A DNA stretch of 64,000 bases from Methylopila sp. Yamaguchi (GTDB taxonomy: Bacteria; Pseudomonadota; Alphaproteobacteria; Rhizobiales; Methylopilaceae). The position numbers were made by a program, and so were the translations under genes. How positions within the stretch are numbered: position 1 is the first letter of the stretch; each line of letters opens with the position of its first letter. Positions 62,743 to 64,000 of this stretch are shown here, in pieces. The notes beneath the pieces are model-generated. The model saw only the letters and a list, made by a program, of their open reading frames with translations. It ran no database searches and was not told where the DNA came from. The DNA lies in NCBI RefSeq assembly GCF_002897035.1, contig NZ_BAUX01000016.1, positions 1-64,000 of the forward strand, given 5' to 3'.

Positions 62743-64000
62743 GCCTCGTCCTCCGGCGCGCCCTTCGGCCAGAACCAGCCAACGAGGGCGACGGCGATGG
62801 GGAGGGAGCCCCAGACCACGGCCCAGGGCGAGAAAATCGAGCCAATCAGCATGACGGTCGTGGCGACCGCGGCGAGAAACGGCCAGATCGACGCGCCAGC
62901 CGATGACTCCCGCGCCTCCGGCTCCGCTCGCTGGACGCTCGTCACCAGAAGCTCCCGGCGGTCGACCCTGAGGCCAGTCGCAACCGGCAGCGTCTCGGGA
63001 TCGTCCCACAGCGGGTTTGCGCTCGTGACCACGGGGATCCCGTCGAAGTTGTAGGAGGGAGGCGGCGAGGTCGTCGCCCATTCCAGCGTCGGCGCGTTCC
63101 ACGGGTTGTCTCCGGCCGGCGCTCCGCGTACCGCGCTGCGGACCACGTCCACGAAGAACAACAGGAAGCCTGCGAACAGGATGATTGAGGCCAAGCTGAC
63201 GAACAGGTTCAGACCGCCCCACGGCAACTCGGGCTGATAGGCGTAGATCCGCCGCGGCATGCCCTGCAGGCCAAGCACGTGCATCGGGAAGAAGGTCAGA
63301 TTGAACCCGACGAAGACGAGGGCCGCGACCCAGGCGCCGAGGCGGTCGCTCATCATTCGGCCGGTCATCTTCGGGAACCAGTAGTAGATGGCCCCCATCA
63401 GCGGGAACACCGCGCCGCCGACCAGTACATAATGGAAATGCGCGACGACGAAGTAGGTGTCGTGAACTTGGGAATCGAGCGGCACGGACGCCACCATGAC
63501 GCCCGTGAGCCCGCCGATCGTGAAGGTTACGACGAACGCCGCCACGAACAGCAGCGGCGGCCGCCAGACCGGCCGCCCAAGCCAGAGCGTGGCGATGAAG
63601 CAGAAGATCTGGACGCCGGCCGGCACGGCGATCGCCATGCTCGACGCGGTGAAGAAGCTTTCGCCGACGCGCGGCAGCCCGGTCGTGAACATGTGGTGCG
63701 CCCACAGCCCGAACGACAGCACGCCGATCGTGATCAGCGACATGACAAGCGGCAGATAGCCGAACACAGGACGGCGCGCGAAGGTCGACAGCATCGTCGA
63801 GACCATGCCGACTGCCGGCAGGAAGATGATGTAGACCTCCGGATGCCCGAAGAACCAGAACAAGTGCTGGAACAACAGGACGTCGCCGCCTTCCGCCGGG
63901 TTGAAGAAATGGGTTCCGACCAAGCGGTCGAGGATCAGCGCGGAGCTTGCGATCATGATCGCCGGCATCGCCACGATCACGAGGAATGACGTGACCAGCA
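62739..64000 (-). CDS. coxN: Cytochrome c oxidase subunit I (CoxN-like), 3' part
   Basis: The coding frame enters from the right edge and about 420 C-terminal residues are visible. They include the Cu-B histidine block FFGHPEVYIIFLPAVGMVS, the histidine pair WAHHMFTTG and the heme ligands HDTYFVVAHFHYVL, with nine or more transmembrane helices. After the heme core comes a C-terminal extension with two further helices (FLAAVATTVMLIGSIFSPWA and after), as in CoxN/caa3-type enzymes. The start and subunit II are outside the window. Confidence 0.93.
   Translation of the reverse strand, partial: LVTSFLVIVAMPAIMIASSALILDRLVGTHFFNPAEGGDVLLFQHLFWFFGHPEVYIIFLPAVGMVSTMLSTFARRPVFGYLPLVMSLITIGVLSFGLWAHHMFTTGLPRVGESFFTASSMAIAVPAGVQIFCFIATLWLGRPVWRPPLLFVAAFVVTFTIGGLTGVMVASVPLDSQVHDTYFVVAHFHYVLVGGAVFPLMGAIYYWFPKMTGRMMSDRLGAWVAALVFVGFNLTFFPMHVLGLQGMPRRIYAYQPELPWGGLNLFVSLASIILFAGFLLFFVDVVRSAVRGAPAGDNPWNAPTLEWATTSPPPSYNFDGIPVVTSANPLWDDPETLPVATGLRVDRRELLVTSVQRAEPEARESSAGASIWPFLAAVATTVMLIGSIFSPWAVVWGSLPIAVALVGWFWPKGAPEDEA

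Overview
The window is a GC-rich chromosomal segment with very dense coding, short intergenic spaces and many four-base ATGA operon overlaps. I saw no rRNA, tRNA, CRISPR array, insertion sequence or phage gene. The gene content points to an alphaproteobacterium, probably of the Hyphomicrobiales (Rhizobiales). Supporting signs are a CoxMNOP-like alternative cytochrome oxidase, GGAAC-type general-stress (EcfG/RpoE2-like) promoters, FNR/FixK-type TTGA-N6-TCAA boxes, a Zur box before a CobW GTPase and a ZnuD-like receptor, and membrane PQQ glucose dehydrogenase. Genus cannot be fixed from the sequence alone.

Layout. 0-3.7 kb: four-carbon acid sugar kinase, PdxA2-like dehydrogenase and DeoR regulator. 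3.9-8.7 kb: two zinc alcohol/formaldehyde-dehydrogenase paralogues with an FmdB-like protein, an SRPBCC membrane protein and a secreted yellow/MRJP-like beta-propeller. 8.8-14.1 kb: a molybdopterin oxidoreductase with its own ferredoxin and ferredoxin reductase, next to a TetR regulator; four copies of one 12-bp element lie between them. 14.1-16.6 kb: PQQ glucose dehydrogenase. 17-24.5 kb: a catabolic island (CoA ligase, enoyl-CoA hydratase, TRAP transporter DctPQM, enolase-superfamily enzyme, FCD-GntR regulator with two identical palindromic operators). 24.5-30.6 kb: SDR/NTF2-like pair with LysR, a LOV-GGDEF-EAL gene broken by a one-base frameshift, a GlxA-type AraC regulator and a Crp/Fnr regulator. 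31-37.3 kb: a protein-quality stress island (DsbA-like, peroxiredoxin, HdeD-like, CbpA-CbpM, PsiE-like, GrpE, DnaK) carrying two near-identical FNR/FixK-type boxes. 37.4-42.2 kb: two LysR regulators with divergent enzymes (NmrA-like; MBL hydrolase plus PPOX-fold protein).

42.4-46 kb: zinc-starvation operon (Zur box, ZigA-like GTPase, ZnuD-like receptor). 46-53.2 kb: a triple-PAS/pseudo-receiver/LuxR regulator, a third zinc alcohol dehydrogenase with an unknown membrane partner, a channel-like protein and two SDRs. 53.3-59.5 kb: a stress locus with an orphan sdhC, YciF-like ferritin, FdhF/YdeP-like molybdoprotein, DUF2243 protein, small membrane proteins and Mn-catalase. Several of these have GGAAC-N16/17 promoters at sensible distances from their starts. 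59.6-64 kb: a diheme cytochrome c converging on a CoxN-CoxO-CoxP-CtaG-cytochrome c operon that runs off the right edge.

Together the right half reads as a stress and redox-adaptation region under at least three predicted global controls (EcfG-like sigma, FNR/FixK-like, Zur). The left half holds separate catabolic modules, each with a local regulator. The most novel candidates are the TetR-controlled Mo-enzyme/ferredoxin/reductase system, the orphan SdhC with a single-span partner under a stress promoter, and the frameshifted LOV phosphodiesterase.
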